Positions 27,352-36,102 are shown, numbered from the stretch's first letter. The stretch is DNA of 64,000 bases from Duncaniella freteri (GCF_004766125.1 NZ_SJSA01000002.1:62001-126000); one strand, 5' to 3'. Program-made: numbers and translations. Notes: a model not told the origin generated them from the letters alone.

Positions 27352-27401
27352 TGGGACATTTGTCACATCCAATGTCAATTATTCTTTGTAACTTTGCGTA
27401 T
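27352..27401 (+). repeat. Repeated promoter-operator block, copy 2
   Basis: Second copy of the block at 26254-26303: TGGGACATTTGTCACAT, GACAT-N12-ATGTC and the -7 box TAACTTTG (27389-27396) just before the ATG at 27400. The near-identity of two upstream regions in front of unrelated genes points to duplication or exchange at this boundary. Confidence 0.65.
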
Positions 27402-27873
27402 GGCAGCACTCTATAGGATATTGATTCTGTGTGTTGGCTTTGCTCTTTCCTGTAACCTATGGGCGCAAAGCCGCGAATTCGGGTGTCGTAATGTTGATGG
27501 AGTCTGGCAAGAAAAAACAGATATAGTTAATTCAGCATTTTTGGCAAGATACACCATAAATGCAGATTCAATCTGGTATTCAGTGAATGAATACGACGGA
27601 TTAAATCCCATAAGGTCTTTTGGTGGAACATATACGATAAACCGAGATTCAATTAGTATACGGATACAGTATATAAAACGGGTTTCATATACCGCTATCT
27701 GCCGGGATCAGTTTTTGCCGGCAAGCAACCAATGGTCAATACTTGACGAGGGCACATTAGTAACAGACACTTTGCCTGCTCCACAGCTGTTTGTTTTGCC
27801 AATAAAGATAGAGCCCAAGACTCTTGTTATTGATGATGTTCCTTTTTATTTAATAACTGACGAACAACAATAA
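27400..27873 (+). CDS. Small secreted protein, unknown function
   Basis: 157 residues from the ATG at 27400 (MAALYRILIL...), which begins a clear signal peptide ending in LWAQS; the longer in-frame start at 27343 lies in the promoter block. The mature part has short beta-like stretches (DSIWYSVNEYDG, GGTYTINRDSISI) and no recognised family. The first about 24 residues are almost identical, in DNA and protein, to those of the gene at 45407-46330, but the mature proteins are unrelated. It lies 6 bp upstream of a lipoprotein gene. Confidence 0.6.
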   Translation: MAALYRILILCVGFALSCNLWAQSREFGCRNVDGVWQEKTDIVNSAFLARYTINADSIWYSVNEYDGLNPIRSFGGTYTINRDSISIRIQYIKRVSYTAICRDQFLPASNQWSILDEGTLVTDTLPAPQLFVLPIKIEPKTLVIDDVPFYLITDEQQ

Positions 27874-27879
27874 CCGGCT

Positions 27880-28749
27880 ATGGAAAATCTAATTCGTGTA
27901 ACTTTTCTTGCATCCATTCTGTCTGTCGTGGTCGTTGGATGTGGCGGAGGTCGTAAATCCGAAAGTGTCGCGCCACGGCAAACGGCAGAGGACACCGTAA
28001 TTGCAACCGTCCCTCAGATTGTCAGAGGCAAGGTTGTAGAAGATACCGTTATAGGCCACTGGACAATAAAAGCATTAAAAGACTCCAATGATGTAATCGT
28101 TGGAAGACATGACTGGGCTGTAAGAGATTCATCCGTATTTCTTACCCTGTCGTATGACAGAAATATCGTGTACTCCGACAAGGAAATTCGCACGAAAGAT
28201 TTGGTCGGCAACGAGGGTGAATATATGATGCAGTGGGGTGGCGAAGTATTTTGGGACTCTGACTCTGCTGTTTACTTGTCGTTTGGTTGCGTTCTTCCCG
28301 ACACGGACGATGGCTGGAATATGCTATATCAGATTCTACCCGACGGTACATCAAATATCATTGTCATTGATGTATATATGGGCGTTGATGGCTTTTATGT
28401 AGTGGCTGACTTCATGGCTCTGTATCTGAACGAAAGAGCAGTAGGCGCGTCACCGGCAGACTTGAAAAGACTGTATGGACAGTATTGCACCAAAGAGCTT
28501 GCCGAAGAACTATCTGCGGCGACTTTCCCGATTGTTTCGGATGACACCGATTTTCGGCACGCTTATAAGACAATTCATATAGAACCTAAAGACGGCTTTA
28601 CAGGACTTCCGCTGGAAAAGTATTCATTCGAGGTAAAGTTCAAACCTAACCCTAACGATGATAACGTGACCGACATCCTGTATATGGAAGTAGACGGCTC
28701 CACAAATAAGATTATAAAGATTGACAGCGGTGAAAGGAAAGTGATATGA
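27880..28749 (+). CDS. Lipoprotein, unknown family, paralogue of 41219-42088
   Basis: 289 residues with a lipoprotein signal (VVVVGCGGG, Cys at about residue 21). The mature protein holds IGHWTIKALKDSNDVIVGRH, given here as IGHWTIKAL, and EVFWDSDSAVYLSFGC, and ends with a predicted strand pair. A full-length paralogue with the same length and most residues conserved lies on the minus strand at 41219-42088. The stop overlaps the next start by ATGA, as it does in the paralogue, although the downstream genes differ. Confidence 0.65.
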   Translation: MENLIRVTFLASILSVVVVGCGGGRKSESVAPRQTAEDTVIATVPQIVRGKVVEDTVIGHWTIKALKDSNDVIVGRHDWAVRDSSVFLTLSYDRNIVYSDKEIRTKDLVGNEGEYMMQWGGEVFWDSDSAVYLSFGCVLPDTDDGWNMLYQILPDGTSNIIVIDVYMGVDGFYVVADFMALYLNERAVGASPADLKRLYGQYCTKELAEELSAATFPIVSDDTDFRHAYKTIHIEPKDGFTGLPLEKYSFEVKFKPNPNDDNVTDILYMEVDGSTNKIIKIDSGERKVI

Positions 28750-29399
28750 CAAACAAAGAATTATTTTTAACCATAGTTGAGCGGCTAAAGACAGAGCCTT
28801 TTCTCAAAGGCTTTAAGTTCCGTAAACGTGATTCCTCTTTCATCAAACAAGAAGGTGGTTTGCGACGGCATATCGAATTAGACCATTGGAGTAAGGAGGG
28901 AGTGCTTATCATCTATCCTATCTATATGGTTCGTTTTGATGTTCTATTGAAATGGTTTGAGCCGTATAATGTAAAATCACCGCAAGACCAACAGGATAAT
29001 CCTTCTGTCGGATTTACTGGAAATATGCTTGGCAGACAGGATAAGTTTACGATTTCAGAAGCCAATCTGGAGTGTGAATACTCAAAGCTCTGTGGCACAC
29101 TTGCCGACTGTTCCGGCATAGTATTTCAATCATACACGTCATTGCATGATATGTTTGAACACGAGATTATACCCAGATTGGAGGGTAAGCGAGCATTACC
29201 CGATGTCGGTGCAGACTGGGCGTTCAAGTATCTTACACTAACACGTATTGAATCGCCTGAAGATTATCCGGCAGTCAAAGAATTGGTCTTGGCGCAAGTC
29301 CACAAAATGGCTGAACGGCATGAGCCAAATATAATGGACTATTTCCCTCGACTGTACGAAATAATCAGCGTTATGGAGCAGACTTTTCCAACAAAATAA
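28746..29399 (+). CDS. Cytosolic protein of unknown function
   Basis: 217 residues, no signal or membrane segment. The start overlaps the lipoprotein stop by ATGA, so they are translationally coupled. Features include FRKRDSSFIKQ near residue 25 and a C-terminal helical part (AVKELVLAQVHKMAERH). The shape (a DUF4304-like opening, KGFKFRKR...) fits small proteins often found with immunity genes, but I cannot assign a family. Confidence 0.5.
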   Translation: MTNKELFLTIVERLKTEPFLKGFKFRKRDSSFIKQEGGLRRHIELDHWSKEGVLIIYPIYMVRFDVLLKWFEPYNVKSPQDQQDNPSVGFTGNMLGRQDKFTISEANLECEYSKLCGTLADCSGIVFQSYTSLHDMFEHEIIPRLEGKRALPDVGADWAFKYLTLTRIESPEDYPAVKELVLAQVHKMAERHEPNIMDYFPRLYEIISVMEQTFPTK

Positions 29400-29410
29400 T
29401 TGCAGACGTC

Positions 29411-29662
29411 ATGGAAATAGATGTGCCGAAATATGATAGAAACATTGGGTTGCAACTCTGTTGGCATCCGGGGTTTTCGATAAAGGTTTCAAGCGATAAT
29501 AGCGAAGTAACTATATCCGCTAATCGGGAAGGATTGTTATCAATGGCAAGTCATCTCCTCAATTTAGCGCAGGCAGATGTGCTTCCCGGCACACATATAC
29601 ATTTGGATGAATACAATTCATTGGAAGACGGTTCACAAAGTATGATCATTGAGAAAGTATGA
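29411..29662 (+). CDS. Imm32-like immunity protein
   Basis: 83 residues. The order of motifs, ANREGLLSMASHLLNLAQ followed by GTHIHLDEYNSL and a terminal SMIIEK strand, matches my memory of Imm32-family immunity proteins that neutralise polymorphic toxins. It lies 12 bp after the previous gene in the same direction. No matching toxin is encoded nearby, as expected if it protects against effectors of other strains. Confidence 0.45.
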   Translation: MEIDVPKYDRNIGLQLCWHPGFSIKVSSDNSEVTISANREGLLSMASHLLNLAQADVLPGTHIHLDEYNSLEDGSQSMIIEKV

Positions 29663-29703
29663 AGCGCCCCATATAAAAGCCTTTTTTATTTTATAGTACT
29701 TCA

Positions 29704-30357
29704 ATGAAATTCTATAAGCTATCACACGATTTAGAAACAGGCAAGAAATATCCACAGGTGGAATGCCTAAGGTCTTTCGCTGCGTCTCAAATAAGTCCGT
29801 GGAATAATTTACCATGTAATCCTGATTTGAGGTTCAAATTAAGGAGAGGTGCAGTAATATCTGACTTTCTCTCAACAACAGCCGGACCGGGTTGTGATAT
29901 GCTTATATCTCCTGAATTATATGAAAGCATCAGGCATTTCAATGTCATGCCACATCAGATTTTTTCGGTGACAGTAGAAACCAATAAAGATGTTAGGGAA
30001 TATTTGTGGGTGCATTTATATGGGCCGTCATTTGTCGATTCGATAGATTATGATAAATCATCTTTTGTTCGGACAGAATGGACTATCCCGCAAGAGCCTA
30101 TATCATTGGAATCATTCAGTCAATATCAGCAATTAAAATTAAAGGATAAGACCGGGGCTTTTGGTGTAACATTTGATTCACTTGCGCTACGCGATAAAAA
30201 CACGATTTTGGATCTGTTTTTCCCATTTCCATTCGACAGTACAATCTTTATTTCTGAAAGGTTGACAGATGAACTAATAAGGTCTAATTATACCGGTTTG
30301 TCAATAGAACCGACTAATATAATCACTTGCACATTGAATAATGAAACTGACCGATAA
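29704..30357 (+). CDS. Imm11/Imm43-like protein (possible immunity protein)
   Basis: 217 residues, soluble. The pattern SDFLSTTAGPGCDMLISPELYESIRHF followed by VTVETNKDVREYLWVHLYG and a late FISERLTDELI resembles Imm11/DUF1629-type immunity proteins, where a core is split by a short insert; quoted pieces are CDMLISPELYESI and IFISERLTDEL. Assignment is from pattern only. It overlaps the next small membrane gene by 17 bp. Confidence 0.4.
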   Translation: MKFYKLSHDLETGKKYPQVECLRSFAASQISPWNNLPCNPDLRFKLRRGAVISDFLSTTAGPGCDMLISPELYESIRHFNVMPHQIFSVTVETNKDVREYLWVHLYGPSFVDSIDYDKSSFVRTEWTIPQEPISLESFSQYQQLKLKDKTGAFGVTFDSLALRDKNTILDLFFPFPFDSTIFISERLTDELIRSNYTGLSIEPTNIITCTLNNETDR

Positions 30358-30544
30358 ACAATTTTGGATAGCATGGCTTGTGCTTCTCATCTTGGCGATT
30401 GTGAGTTGTATGGCAGGAGGCTGGAGCGAGGATACAGCGTTGCTTGGTGCGGCTTATACGCTGTCGCTGTTATCGTTCAAAGTACTATTATCTTTTTTTG
30501 ACCTTTGCGCGTTATTACTTTATGAATTAGAAATTTCACTATGA
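30341..30544 (+). CDS. Small membrane protein, MKLTDK-type start
   Basis: 67 residues, mostly two hydrophobic helices. The opening MKLTDKQFWIAW matches MNLNDKRFWIAW of the IS-split gene starting at 45407, and its first six residues match the pentapeptide-repeat gene at 41222. The start lies inside the preceding gene and the stop overlaps the next start by ATGA. It may be a shortened paralogue of the split gene. Confidence 0.45.
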   Translation: MKLTDKQFWIAWLVLLILAIVSCMAGGWSEDTALLGAAYTLSLLSFKVLLSFFDLCALLLYELEISL

Positions 30545-31488
30545 AAAATCAGCAAGATAACTTAGGCAGTCAGGATGGAAAGATTGATTTGAAGATGTGG
30601 ATGGAGGAGCATCCGCAGGAATATGGCGAGTTTGCTGCGGCGATGGGCGAAGCGGACTCGCTGGAGGTGTTTTTGTTGGGTGCAGCAGCATTTCTTTCGT
30701 CGCCGGAGTTTCAGAAGCTATTGGAGAATATGATTGACCTTGACAATCTGGACTTGGATGAGCTTTTGAAGATTCTTCAAGAGTCGGATTTTGCTGAGAA
30801 GATATTTGGCGAACAGGCAGAAGGGAGCGAATGGGCTAAATACCGGTTGCCCTTTGCCGCATGGCTCAAATATGGACGCTCTTCTGAAATGATGATAGAT
30901 AATATTGAGGAAGCGGCAGAGTCGATTGACAACAAACAGTACCAGTGGCAGCTTGCAAAGTTCATGAAGACATTTCTTGCGAGGGAGGTAGAGGATAAAC
31001 GACGCTCGCGCAAGGATTTGAAGGAGTATCTTGATTATCGCATGAGTGTAGATAACGGCAATTTGGCTGATTGGGCGTTGGAGGGTATTGATGAGTCTAA
31101 ACCGACTGCTAAAATTACAGAAAACGCAGAATTATCTCATGACCTTCTTTCCCTTTTGGCATCTCACGGCAGTGAGATTGTTAAGCGCATTGGCAAATGG
31201 ATAGAAACACATATCCGTGGCGTTGACATAGCGCACTTATATGTCGCACTTGTCGAGTCTGGCGAGCTGGATCCGTCAACACCTGTCAAACGATTTGTCG
31301 AGATATTATCCGCCACATTCCCTGAATGCAAAATCGTCGGCGAGCGTCAGGTGCAGAAGAGCGTAAACACGCTACAAGATTTATCTCCCAATCGTAAGCG
31401 ATTTATCAAAGACGAGCCAGAACATCGCTTCGCTATTGACTCTATAAAGACCGATGTTTTACGAATTGACCCAGATGGAGTAGACTGA
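30541..31488 (+). CDS. Element B protein of unknown function, acidic helical
   Basis: 315 residues, strongly acidic and helical in the first half (runs of Glu, Asp and Leu such as DLDNLDLDELLKILQES), basic later (EDKRRSRKDLKEYL). No known motif, no signal peptide. It is the last gene before the HTH/DUF3987 block and is coupled to the small membrane gene by an ATGA overlap. It resembles conserved helper proteins seen on Bacteroidales mobilizable elements, but I cannot name a family. Confidence 0.5.
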   Translation: MKNQQDNLGSQDGKIDLKMWMEEHPQEYGEFAAAMGEADSLEVFLLGAAAFLSSPEFQKLLENMIDLDNLDLDELLKILQESDFAEKIFGEQAEGSEWAKYRLPFAAWLKYGRSSEMMIDNIEEAAESIDNKQYQWQLAKFMKTFLAREVEDKRRSRKDLKEYLDYRMSVDNGNLADWALEGIDESKPTAKITENAELSHDLLSLLASHGSEIVKRIGKWIETHIRGVDIAHLYVALVESGELDPSTPVKRFVEILSATFPECKIVGERQVQKSVNTLQDLSPNRKRFIKDEPEHRFAIDSIKTDVLRIDPDGVD

Positions 31489-31523
31489 AATAGCCTCTTT
31501 TCGATTCGTTTGATTCGTTTTAT

Positions 31524-31584
31524 AGTTCGCGAACTTAACGAACCATCAATTCTTTTTAATCCAAGAAATTACGCTATACTTTTG
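31524..31584 (+). promoter_or_regulatory. Palindrome and promoter upstream of the HTH gene of element B
   Basis: A perfect 12-bp palindrome AGTTCGCGAACT (31524-31535) is followed by a -7 box TACTTTTG (31577-31584), about 65 bp before the HTH gene start. The region also has TTCGTTTGATTCGTTT repeats just upstream. A plausible operator for an element-encoded regulator. Confidence 0.4.
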
Positions 31585-31648
31585 CGTCATCGTTCCATTT
31601 CGGAGCGGTGGCGTTTCTGTCTTATGCCGCCGGTAGAAGCGTCGAACA

Positions 31649-31984
31649 ATGTCGGCAATCAAAACAAAAATGCAAGATTTATTAGATATGCTCAATGAGG
31701 GTCGGGCCCATGTCAAGGTAGAGATGAACGCCGAAGACCTCAAAGCATTTTCGGAGGACTTGATCCGCCGCGCAAAAGATGAACTCGGCTCGATGGTCGA
31801 GGCAGCCAAGAAAGAACGTATGCTCACCAAAGCCGAGGTAAAGGAACTCTTTGGCGTATGCGATGCCACACTCTGGCACTGGGCAAATAAAGGTATCCTC
31901 AAACCTGTCAAGACCGGCAACAAGATTATGTACCCGGAATATGAGGTACGCAAAGCCCTCGGACAACGTAACATCAATATCTGA
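31649..31984 (+). CDS. Helix-turn-helix protein, excisionase-like
   Basis: 111 residues. The C-terminal half has the HTH_17 pattern MLTKAEVKELFGV, then TLWHWANKGILKPVKTGN and MYPEYEVRKAL, as in the element A protein at 15429. The N-terminal half is helical. It precedes the DUF3987 gene by 5 bp. Expected role: control of excision or of the replication gene. Confidence 0.8.
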   Translation: MSAIKTKMQDLLDMLNEGRAHVKVEMNAEDLKAFSEDLIRRAKDELGSMVEAAKKERMLTKAEVKELFGVCDATLWHWANKGILKPVKTGNKIMYPEYEVRKALGQRNINI

Positions 31985-31989
31985 GCATC

Positions 31990-33399
31990 ATGAAAGCGAA
32001 TGGCTATTACAACCATCCACGCTTTCCGATGGAAGCCGGATGCGGATTGATTGAGGAGGATAGCATTGCCTTTACTAGCGATTCCGGTAAAACTGCCGTA
32101 ATTTCTTTCCCTCTGGAGATATTTCCGAAAGCAATCCGCGACATAATAGAGGCTCTTGAGGAGTATGAGAACTATAATGTCGATTTCACTTCGGCTTCAT
32201 TCCTTACAGTATTCGCGGCTGCTATGGGCAACACTTGGTCAGTCCGCTTCATGACAGGATGGGTAAGCCGACCGATAATCTACATGGTGCTTGTCGGCTC
32301 GCCGAGCTGCGGCAAGACTCCGCCATTGCAACAGGCGGTCGCACCGCTTCTTAAACTCGACGGAGAGTATGACATGATCTACTGCAAGGAGATGGAAACC
32401 TACCGCCGATGGGAACGCATGTCGGCAAAGCAGCGTGAGAGACATTCTCTTCCTGAAGAAATGAAGATGCCTAAGCGAAAATGCCTTGTAGTGGTTGATT
32501 CCACCGTAGAGGCTCTTATCGGAGCTTTGCGCGACAATCCGCGCGGAGTGCTGATTTACAAGGATGAGATAGACAGCCTTCTTTCCAATTTCAACCGCTA
32601 CAACGGTTCGGACGAGGGCTACTTTCTCAGTCTGTTCAGCGGTACGCCTTTCAAGTACAGCCGAAAGTCAAACAACGAGCATATCTTCCTCGCCAATCCC
32701 TATTGTTCTATTATTGGCACTACACAGCCCGGTCGTCTGGGCGAACAGTTCGGCGGCAAGCGAATGATGAACGGCTTTTCATCTCGATTCCTGAAAGTCT
32801 ATCCCGAAATTGACAAGATGCCGTCGTGGAACGACACCGCCATGCCTGACAGAGTTCTTGAAGAATGGGAGCGAATTATCCGAAAGGTGGTAGCCGCTAC
32901 TCCTTCAACAGACCAAGAGGGAAAAGCAACCTCAATAGAGCTACTGTTTTCCCAAGAGTCGAAGCTCCGCATAATTCAGTGGAAAGACGAGGTCAATAAC
33001 AAGGTCTATGCTGAAACGGATTCGGATGCTGTCAGGGCGTTGTGCGGCAAACTGGAAACTTATCTCGTCCGCTTCTGCCTGGTCATACAGATTATGCACT
33101 GTATCTGTGGAGAATCGGGCATGGATAAAATTGAACCGGGAACTGCCGAACTCGCCATCAGGCTCACCGAATATTTCAGAAACATGGAGAGCCGGATTGC
33201 ACCGGAGATTGAAACCGGTATCCTTGACAACCGGTTCACCGAGTTACTCGGAAACCTCAGGGATTCGTTCACCACAGCCGAGGCAGTCAGGGAAGCCCTG
33301 CAACTCGGAATCTCGGAATCCTCGGTCAAAAGATTCCTGAGAGACGGAGGCCGAGGATTCGTGAAGAAAAAGTCACACGGTTGCTATCGCAAAATATGA
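31990..33399 (+). CDS. DUF3987 family primase/helicase-like ATPase
   Basis: 469 residues with the DUF3987 (YfjI-type) pattern: Walker A-like VGSPSCGKTPPLQ (about residue 100), a Walker B-like strand KRKCLVVVDST and LIYKDEIDSLL, and YCSIIGTTQPGRL. The C-terminal about 60 residues (FTTAEAVREALQLGISESSVKRFLRD) look like a winged helix; quoted pieces are TAEAVREALQLGI and SVKRFLRD. Proteins of this group accompany mobilization genes of Bacteroidales elements and may support replication after excision. Confidence 0.8.
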   Translation: MKANGYYNHPRFPMEAGCGLIEEDSIAFTSDSGKTAVISFPLEIFPKAIRDIIEALEEYENYNVDFTSASFLTVFAAAMGNTWSVRFMTGWVSRPIIYMVLVGSPSCGKTPPLQQAVAPLLKLDGEYDMIYCKEMETYRRWERMSAKQRERHSLPEEMKMPKRKCLVVVDSTVEALIGALRDNPRGVLIYKDEIDSLLSNFNRYNGSDEGYFLSLFSGTPFKYSRKSNNEHIFLANPYCSIIGTTQPGRLGEQFGGKRMMNGFSSRFLKVYPEIDKMPSWNDTAMPDRVLEEWERIIRKVVAATPSTDQEGKATSIELLFSQESKLRIIQWKDEVNNKVYAETDSDAVRALCGKLETYLVRFCLVIQIMHCICGESGMDKIEPGTAELAIRLTEYFRNMESRIAPEIETGILDNRFTELLGNLRDSFTTAEAVREALQLGISESSVKRFLRDGGRGFVKKKSHGCYRKI

Positions 33400-33431
33400 C
33401 GCTTGAGCTGACACTATGAACTTTTGACATT

Positions 33432-33602
33432 ATGACATTTTCGACCGAGGTCGAACTGACTGAGATACCCCGGTTGCTCACGCCTGATTTGGAGTATAAA
33501 CCTTGCTTTGCAAGATATGCCGATTGTGTCCACAACGGCAATCCCGCCTCCCCCGAGGTGAGGGTCAATCCCGCTCGAAACTCGCAGTCTTTTGTCTTAT
33601 GA
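33432..33602 (+). CDS. Possible 56-residue protein
   Basis: An ATG at 33432 opens a 57-codon frame ending at 33602 with codon use (GAG, GTC, ACC, CCC) much like real genes of element B and unlike the AT-rich DNA around it. The product starts MTFSTEVELTEIP and ends NSQSFVL, with two Cys. No family is recognised. It follows DUF3987 by 32 bp. A conserved small protein of the element is plausible. Confidence 0.4.
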   Translation: MTFSTEVELTEIPRLLTPDLEYKPCFARYADCVHNGNPASPEVRVNPARNSQSFVL

Positions 33603-33959
33603 TACATTGTCCGTGAACGATGATAAACTGAAAAATGGATGATGATAAACTAAAAATATTCGGTTGATAGATTATTCAATATCGCATTTATCATGAACCG
33701 TGATACTTCGGTTTATCGGTCATCGGTACATTGGATAATCGGTACATTTGATAATGTGATAATGAGTCATCGGACAATAAGTTATCGGGTAATGGAGCAT
33801 TGGATAATCAGACAATCGAGTCACTAAGATATTATATCATCAAGGTATCAGTTCATCAAATCATCAAGCAATCATTATACCAAGTCATATAGTCTTCATT
33901 GTATCAGATATTCAATCAACCAATCTATCAAACCATAATATCTTAAAAAGTTAATCTCT
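33603..33959. repeat. AT-rich repeat region upstream of mobC in element B (oriT/iteron candidate)
   Basis: No gene. The DNA is built from short imperfect repeats: CATTGGATAATCRG near 33733 and 33799, GTACATTKGATAAT variants between them, then ATCATCAA/TTCATCAAATCATCAAG and CAATCTATCAAACC towards 33932. The position, immediately before mobC and relaxase, is that of oriT in this type of element. It has no strong GC-rich hairpins like those of element A. Confidence 0.5.
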
Positions 33960-34340
33960 ATGCCCGATAAAAAATCCATTACTATAAAAATACGTGTCGA
34001 TTCGCAGACCCACACAAAAATGCAGTCAGGAGCCGACAGATATACCGACGGTAATCTCAGCGCGTTTGTCCGATGCGCTACTCTCAAATACAACGAGGAG
34101 CCAGTCACTGACCGCGACAATCCCCGTATGATTGCTTTGATCAAGTCCGCTATCAAGCTCATCGAAAGAACCGGCACCAACACCAATCAGGTCGCCAAGC
34201 ACATCAACGAGCAGCAGAAAATGAATCCTTACTCGTTGCGGGCGGCAGATCTTCTTCCCTTCGGTCAGTTTTGTGAGGGTACAGATAAAATCCGACAGAT
34301 GCTGACATACCTCTATAACATGATAATATCAGGAAAATGA
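33960..34340 (+). CDS. MobC-like mobilization accessory protein of element B
   Basis: 126 residues. A basic N-terminal strand (KKSITIKIRVDSQTH) and ribbon-helix-helix-like part (GNLSAFVRCATL) lead to the MobC helix IKLIERTGTNTNQVAKHINEQ, quoted as LIERTGTNTNQVAKHIN. The stop overlaps the relaxase start by ATGA. It should bind the origin of transfer and assist nicking. Confidence 0.8.
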   Translation: MPDKKSITIKIRVDSQTHTKMQSGADRYTDGNLSAFVRCATLKYNEEPVTDRDNPRMIALIKSAIKLIERTGTNTNQVAKHINEQQKMNPYSLRAADLLPFGQFCEGTDKIRQMLTYLYNMIISGK

Positions 34341-36094
34341 TAGTCAAGAAACTCAACGATGTGTCCGGCGGCGGTTTCCCCGGCGCTCGATATAACGAGA
34401 AAAAGATTGCTGATGGCGTGGCAACCCTTATGGCGATGGAGAACGTCAGCGAAGCGTTGCGCCACAATGTAGAGACGCTGCACCGCTTCGGCCTTGATGC
34501 CTCGGCTGAAGTCGAGAGGTATATGAAAGAAAACTCTAAGACCTACGGCAATACAAAGACAACACGTTTCCAGTTCCACGTGTCGGCCTCCGTGAAAGGA
34601 CGCGCCATGTCGCCGGAAGAACTTACCGACTTTGCGCGTGAGCTAATGGTGGGTATGGGATATGCCCGTCAGCCGTATTTTGTTTACGCCCACCATGATA
34701 CCGGCAATAATCATGTGCATATTCTCTCGACGAGAATAAAGCCTAACGGTTATGCCATTTCTGACCATCAGGACAGGCGCAGGCTTAACGAGTGCGCAAA
34801 CCGCATACTTTCTCCTGACATCAAGAAAGATATTGACCGAATTCTCGGCTACGACTACGAAACGGAGGGGCAGTTTGCCAATATTGTAAAGACTCACGGT
34901 TACAAGATAGAGAAATCGCTCGACGGATACCGTCTGTTCAAGTGTGGCGGCAATGCCGGAAATATCGCCATCGGCGACATTCTCAATCGAATCACCAAAA
35001 ACAGCCCGAAGCGCAAAGACCGCGCTACGCAGCTTCGCGCTATAATCCGGAAATACAAGGGCGAGATAGCCGAGGGAAAATGTCAAAATGTCGATAATGT
35101 CAAAGTGTCAAAAGGTAAGAAGCGAAAGCCAGTAAAAGCAAAACTGAATACCGACATCCGCAAAATACTTGACAACCACGGCAAACCGTTGAGCAAGGAG
35201 AACTGCCAGCGCATACAGACTCTTATCGATGTTCTCAAGACAAAGTTTGGTATAGACATCAGTTTTCAGAAGGACAAGGACGGCAGGGTGAGAGGCTACA
35301 GTATAATCGACCATGCCGAAAAGATTGCCTTCGACGGCAGCAAGGTGATGAAACTGTCGGAGCTTATTGATTTCGCCATCAAACCACAAAGGAAACCATC
35401 GCCGCTTGACGTGTACCGCGACCTGTTCACTGTCGAGGTGGGCAAAGACAGCAGAGGGAACTATATGCTCATCAATGTCAAAGACGGCTCGACGTACCGC
35501 AAACCAATCTCACCGAGGCAGTACGCATGGTATAACGGCGTGAAAGACGACGAGCGCGAAGATGTAGGCCTGACAATAGCGGCCACGATGTTCTCCGAGG
35601 AGATACTGACCGAATATCTCATACGCTATCCTATACACAACCATCAAGAGAGGATAAAGGGCATGGCAGTTGTCAAACATAGAAACGGCAACTATTGCCT
35701 CCGCGCTGCCTTGACTGACGGCTATATACCTTTGATCGAATTAACTTCGGAGGAGGAAGCCAAGTTCCGCTCTCTACATGCCGATGAACAAGCAAGACAA
35801 GACTTCCTGATGTCAATAGCCATGCTGCATCTTACTCGAAGGGATGCCGAGGCGGTTAAAGACAGGATAAAACAGAATACCCAATCCAAAGCCGGAGTCC
35901 GTATTTTCCCTTCCCGTCCACAGGACTACTCCCCGGAAATCTCGCAAGTGTTCACATTCAATCTTGCCAACGCACTATCTTCCCTCAATGTCAGTTCCGG
36001 CTCATCCGGCTACAAGCGCGAGCACGAAGTCGGCAACCGTTCCCGCTACGATGACATCGACGACCGTCAGTCCGGCACCCGACTTACAATGTAA
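34337..36094 (+). CDS. Relaxase (MobA/VirD2-like) of element B
   Basis: 585 residues. An N-terminal start KKLNDVSGGGFPGARYNEKKI, a conserved FQFHVSASVKG strand and the metal motif YAHHDTGNNHVHIL (about residue 120) define the relaxase domain. The long C-terminal part is charged and ends with an Asp/Arg/Ser-rich tail. It is only distantly similar to the element A relaxase, so the two elements have different mobilization modules despite sharing integrase type and site. The gene ends about 240 bp before the tRNA-Phe att. Confidence 0.9.
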   Translation: MIVKKLNDVSGGGFPGARYNEKKIADGVATLMAMENVSEALRHNVETLHRFGLDASAEVERYMKENSKTYGNTKTTRFQFHVSASVKGRAMSPEELTDFARELMVGMGYARQPYFVYAHHDTGNNHVHILSTRIKPNGYAISDHQDRRRLNECANRILSPDIKKDIDRILGYDYETEGQFANIVKTHGYKIEKSLDGYRLFKCGGNAGNIAIGDILNRITKNSPKRKDRATQLRAIIRKYKGEIAEGKCQNVDNVKVSKGKKRKPVKAKLNTDIRKILDNHGKPLSKENCQRIQTLIDVLKTKFGIDISFQKDKDGRVRGYSIIDHAEKIAFDGSKVMKLSELIDFAIKPQRKPSPLDVYRDLFTVEVGKDSRGNYMLINVKDGSTYRKPISPRQYAWYNGVKDDEREDVGLTIAATMFSEEILTEYLIRYPIHNHQERIKGMAVVKHRNGNYCLRAALTDGYIPLIELTSEEEAKFRSLHADEQARQDFLMSIAMLHLTRRDAEAVKDRIKQNTQSKAGVRIFPSRPQDYSPEISQVFTFNLANALSSLNVSSGSSGYKREHEVGNRSRYDDIDDRQSGTRLTM

Positions 36095-36102
36095 GAATGA
36101 AG

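Noticed and set aside
33603..33959. CRISPR-like array
   Set aside because: The repeats are short, imperfect and irregularly spaced, with no uniform spacers and no cas genes in the window.
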